Below are positions 13,744-15,561 of a stretch of DNA of 15,561 bases, one piece after another (the first letter of the stretch is position 1; each line of letters starts with the position of its first letter). Under the pieces are notes generated by a model. That model had not been told where the DNA came from. It saw only the letters and a list, made by a program, of their open reading frames with translations, and made no database searches. The stretch spans positions 1 to 15,561 of the forward strand of contig CAZYTP010000061.1 in NCBI GenBank assembly GCA_964650385.1. The letters run 5' to 3'. The DNA is from JAUSPI01 sp964650385. Lineage in GTDB: Bacteria > Desulfobacterota > Syntrophia > Syntrophales > JADFWA01. The translations under genes were made by a program, and so were the position numbers.

Positions 13744-14676
13744 ATGAAGATAATTAAAAACATAAACGAAATAACCGGGGAATTTACTAATTCTATTGTT
13801 ACCATAGGTAATTTTGACGGTATACACCTCGCCCATCAAAACATATTTAAAAGAGTTACAAAAGAAGCACATAATGAAAACAGAAAGTCAGTTGTAATAA
13901 CATTTAATCCCCATCCTAAAAAGGTCCTTCGTCCGGAAAGGAGGCCGTTTTTCTTAATAACCTCTCTGGATGAGAAACTCAAACTTATAGAAGATCAGGG
14001 AATAGATGCCGTCCTCCTGATTGAATTTTCCATGGAGTTTGCCGCGGTAACAGCCGAGCAATTCGTAAAGAATATCCTCTGGGATAGACTTCATATAAAA
14101 AAGATATTTATCGGGCACGATTATGTCTTTGGAAGGAATAAAGGGGGAAATGAAGAGTACCTCAAATCCCTCGGCAAAAAGCTGGGCTTTAAGGTAACTG
14201 TCATTAATGCAATAAAAGTCAATGATACTATAATCAGCAGTACAAACACGCGGAATGCGATCCTCGACGGCAATATTAAGCTGGCCGCGAGATTCCTCGG
14301 AAGGCCTTACAATCTTGGCGGCACGGTTATAAAGGGACACCAGCGGGGCACCGATATTGGGTTTCCCACAGCAAATATAGAGCCTGATAAGGTGTTGGTT
14401 CCCCGCAGAGGTGTATACGCAATCATTGCAGAAATAGAAGGTAAAACACATCCGGCCGTCTTAAATATAGGATTTAACCCTACCTTTTCAAATGACAAAC
14501 TTTCCATAGAAGCCCATATCCTCGATTTTGAGGAAAATATACTCGGAAAAAACCTGGATGTTTTTTTTGTTGACAGGATACGGGACGAAATGAAGTTTGA
14601 TGGTCCTGAAAGACTTGCCGAACAGATTAAAAGGGATATAGATAAAGCAAGGGAAATCCTGTCACCCCATTTTTGA
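13744..14676 (+). CDS. ribF: Bifunctional riboflavin kinase / FAD synthetase
   Basis: The 310-aa enzyme phosphorylates riboflavin to FMN and adenylylates FMN to FAD. The N-terminal nucleotidyltransferase domain (about 1–180) shows TIGNFDGIHLAHQ (20–32) and NPHP (55–58). The HxGH motif is HLAH at 28–31, with Ala30 replacing Gly. ISSTNTR (164–170) is the second nucleotide-site motif, and IFIGHDYVFGRNKGG is also typical. The C-terminal flavokinase domain (about 185–305) has GTVIKGHQRG, GFPTAN (206–211), GVYA and NIGFNPTF. The start is ATG 13744, seven bases after AAAGG (13732–13736). The downstream nfi follows with little or no gap, suggesting one transcript. The window's metF product needs FAD, but no regulatory link is visible. 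Confidence 0.96.
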   Translation: MKIIKNINEITGEFTNSIVTIGNFDGIHLAHQNIFKRVTKEAHNENRKSVVITFNPHPKKVLRPERRPFFLITSLDEKLKLIEDQGIDAVLLIEFSMEFAAVTAEQFVKNILWDRLHIKKIFIGHDYVFGRNKGGNEEYLKSLGKKLGFKVTVINAIKVNDTIISSTNTRNAILDGNIKLAARFLGRPYNLGGTVIKGHQRGTDIGFPTANIEPDKVLVPRRGVYAIIAEIEGKTHPAVLNIGFNPTFSNDKLSIEAHILDFEENILGKNLDVFFVDRIRDEMKFDGPERLAEQIKRDIDKAREILSPHF

Positions 14677-14684
14677 CCCTACAA

Positions 14685-15380
14685 ATGAAAACAAATAACC
14701 TGCATAGCTGGAATGTAACCTACAGAGAAGCAATTAATATCCAGCAAACTTTGAGAGAAAAGCTGATCCTCGATGACAAAAATATGCCTGATAAAATCAG
14801 GACAATTGCCGGGGCAGATATTTCCTATTCGAGAGGGGATAATATTTTCTTTGCTGCCGTGGTACTCTTTGAGTTTCCGTCAATGGAGGTTATTGAAGAA
14901 ACATCATTTACACAAAGAGTTACTTTCCCCTATATCCCCGGCCTCTTGACATTCAGAGAAGGCCCTCCACTTTTGAAGGCCTTTGAAAAATTACGTAATG
15001 TTCCCGATGTTGCAATATTTGATGGACAGGGAATAGCCCACCCGAGGGGTCTGGGGCTTGCTTCTCATATGGGGTTGCTACTCGATATACCGGCGATAGG
15101 CTGTGCAAAAACAAGGCTGGTCGGACAATACAGTAACGTAAGGAATGAGAGAGGGGGTTATTCTTATCTCATTCTGGAGGACAGGGTTGTCGGTACCGTC
15201 CTGCGCACCAAGAAGAATGTAAAACCGGTATTTATTTCTCAGGGACACAAAATCGGACTGCAGAGATCAGTCGAGATAATTCTCTCAAGCTGTACCGGCT
15301 ATAAACTACCCGAACCCGTGAGGAAGGCACATCTTGCGGTAAACAGGATCAGAATGAAAATGACGACATCTGTTAAATAA
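14685..15380 (+). CDS. nfi: Endonuclease V (deoxyinosine 3' endonuclease)
   Basis: This DNA-repair nuclease cuts the second phosphodiester bond 3' of deoxyinosine, starting repair of deaminated adenine. The 231-aa protein has the expected length. Metal-binding acids can be placed as Asp45 (AGADISYS), Glu92 (FREGP) and Asp113 (FDGQG). The mismatch wedge YIPG is at 83–86 and GIAHPRGLGLASHMG at 116–130; AKTRL (141–145) and the C-terminal KAHLAVN are also family features. The start is ATG 14685, eight bases after ribF ends. A TTG at 14673 would add four residues and overlap the ribF stop. Neither has a strong ribosome site, so translational coupling to ribF is likely. Confidence 0.95.
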   Translation: MKTNNLHSWNVTYREAINIQQTLREKLILDDKNMPDKIRTIAGADISYSRGDNIFFAAVVLFEFPSMEVIEETSFTQRVTFPYIPGLLTFREGPPLLKAFEKLRNVPDVAIFDGQGIAHPRGLGLASHMGLLLDIPAIGCAKTRLVGQYSNVRNERGGYSYLILEDRVVGTVLRTKKNVKPVFISQGHKIGLQRSVEIILSSCTGYKLPEPVRKAHLAVNRIRMKMTTSVK

Positions 15381-15485
15381 AAAATGGCTTAAATACAGAT
15401 ATTGAAATAAGTTAATATATACAAATTCGCAAAAAATTGTTTACGAGGGCATAAAAATGTAGATGTTTTAGCAAAAAGTGAAGTT

Positions 15486-15560
15486 CCCCGCCCAAGGGGC
15501 GGGGCCGCTTCCCGGCAAGGAATATGTTTGTTTTATATTGCGCCCCCTTGCGGGATGCGC
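15486..15560. repeat. Cluster of consecutive stem-loops at the right edge
   Basis: Four inverted repeats follow one another. CCCCGCCC/GGGCGGGG (15486–15493 with 15497–15504) has a three-base loop. TTCC/GGAA is at 15509–15512 with 15519–15522. AATAT/ATATT is at 15521–15525 with 15535–15539, so the second and third share two bases. GCGC/GCGC plus CCC/GGG is at 15540–15560. An outer AAG/CTT (15481–15483 with 15508–15510) can extend the first. No U-run follows the first stem on either strand. This looks like a REP/BIME-type or other structured intergenic repeat that continues past the window, and it may also serve as the 3' end of the ribF–nfi message. The preceding 15381–15480 is AT-rich with no recognisable gene. 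Confidence 0.55.
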
Positions 15561-15561
15561 T

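Noticed and set aside
15381..15480. Promoter made of TTGAAA (15402) and TATATA (15416)
   Set aside because: The spacing is eight bases instead of 16–18, and no gene follows inside the window; AT-rich sequence gives such matches by chance.
15481..15561. CRISPR array
   Set aside because: The stem-loops differ in sequence and there is no repeat–spacer periodicity; no cas gene is present.

Overview
The window is a dense stretch of bacterial chromosome, about 45% GC by eye, carrying mainly housekeeping genes. The gene content and order suggest a Gram-negative anaerobe of the Desulfobacterota (former Deltaproteobacteria, Syntrophales/Desulfobacterales-like). The clues are an isoprenoid block with an IspH–UbiA fusion, a tmk–holB–ricT–metG block, a stand-alone 2[4Fe-4S] ferredoxin and a PSP1/RicT protein. 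This assignment is an inference from gene content, not a database match.

Layout. (1) Bases 66–4426, + strand: dxs, tlyA and an IspH–UbiA fusion, tightly packed (4-base overlap, then a 9-base gap). DXS catalyses the first step of the MEP pathway and IspH the last. The fused UbiA-like membrane domain would be expected to use polyprenyl diphosphate, so the operon holds the entry, the exit and a possible consumer of the pathway. (2) Bases 4482–5329: a small lipoprotein and a 59-residue ferredoxin, with a stem-loop between them and another after the ferredoxin. (3) Bases 5476–9996: tmk, holB, ricT and metG, dealing with dTTP supply, the clamp loader, RNA-processing/Fe-S regulation and tRNA charging. 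A strong 13-bp hairpin separates holB from ricT. (4) Bases 10065–10946: metF, with its own strong ribosome binding site and AT-richer coding sequence. (5) Bases 11108–13584, – strand: tRNA-Leu(CAG), class I fructose-1,6-bisphosphatase and a long-form class II fructose-bisphosphate aldolase, read in that order. This is a compact gluconeogenic pair directly behind a tRNA 3' end. (6) Bases 13744–15380, + strand: ribF and nfi (endonuclease V). (7) Bases 15381–15561: AT-rich spacer, then a cluster of consecutive stem-loops that runs off the window edge.

Start sites. Ribosome binding site position moves several starts inward from the longest open frame: metF (ATG 10065), fba (ATG 12499) and fbp (ATG 13469). 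For holB (ATG 6128) the family N-terminus decides. For nfi, ATG 14685 is only preferred over a TTG.

I see no clear phage, CRISPR, defence or insertion-sequence gene. The most unusual items are the IspH–UbiA fusion with an altered first aspartate motif, the long N-terminal extension on the aldolase, the fbp–fba pair sitting at a tRNA 3' end, an interrupted in-frame reading tract ahead of tmk, and the stem-loop array at the right edge.
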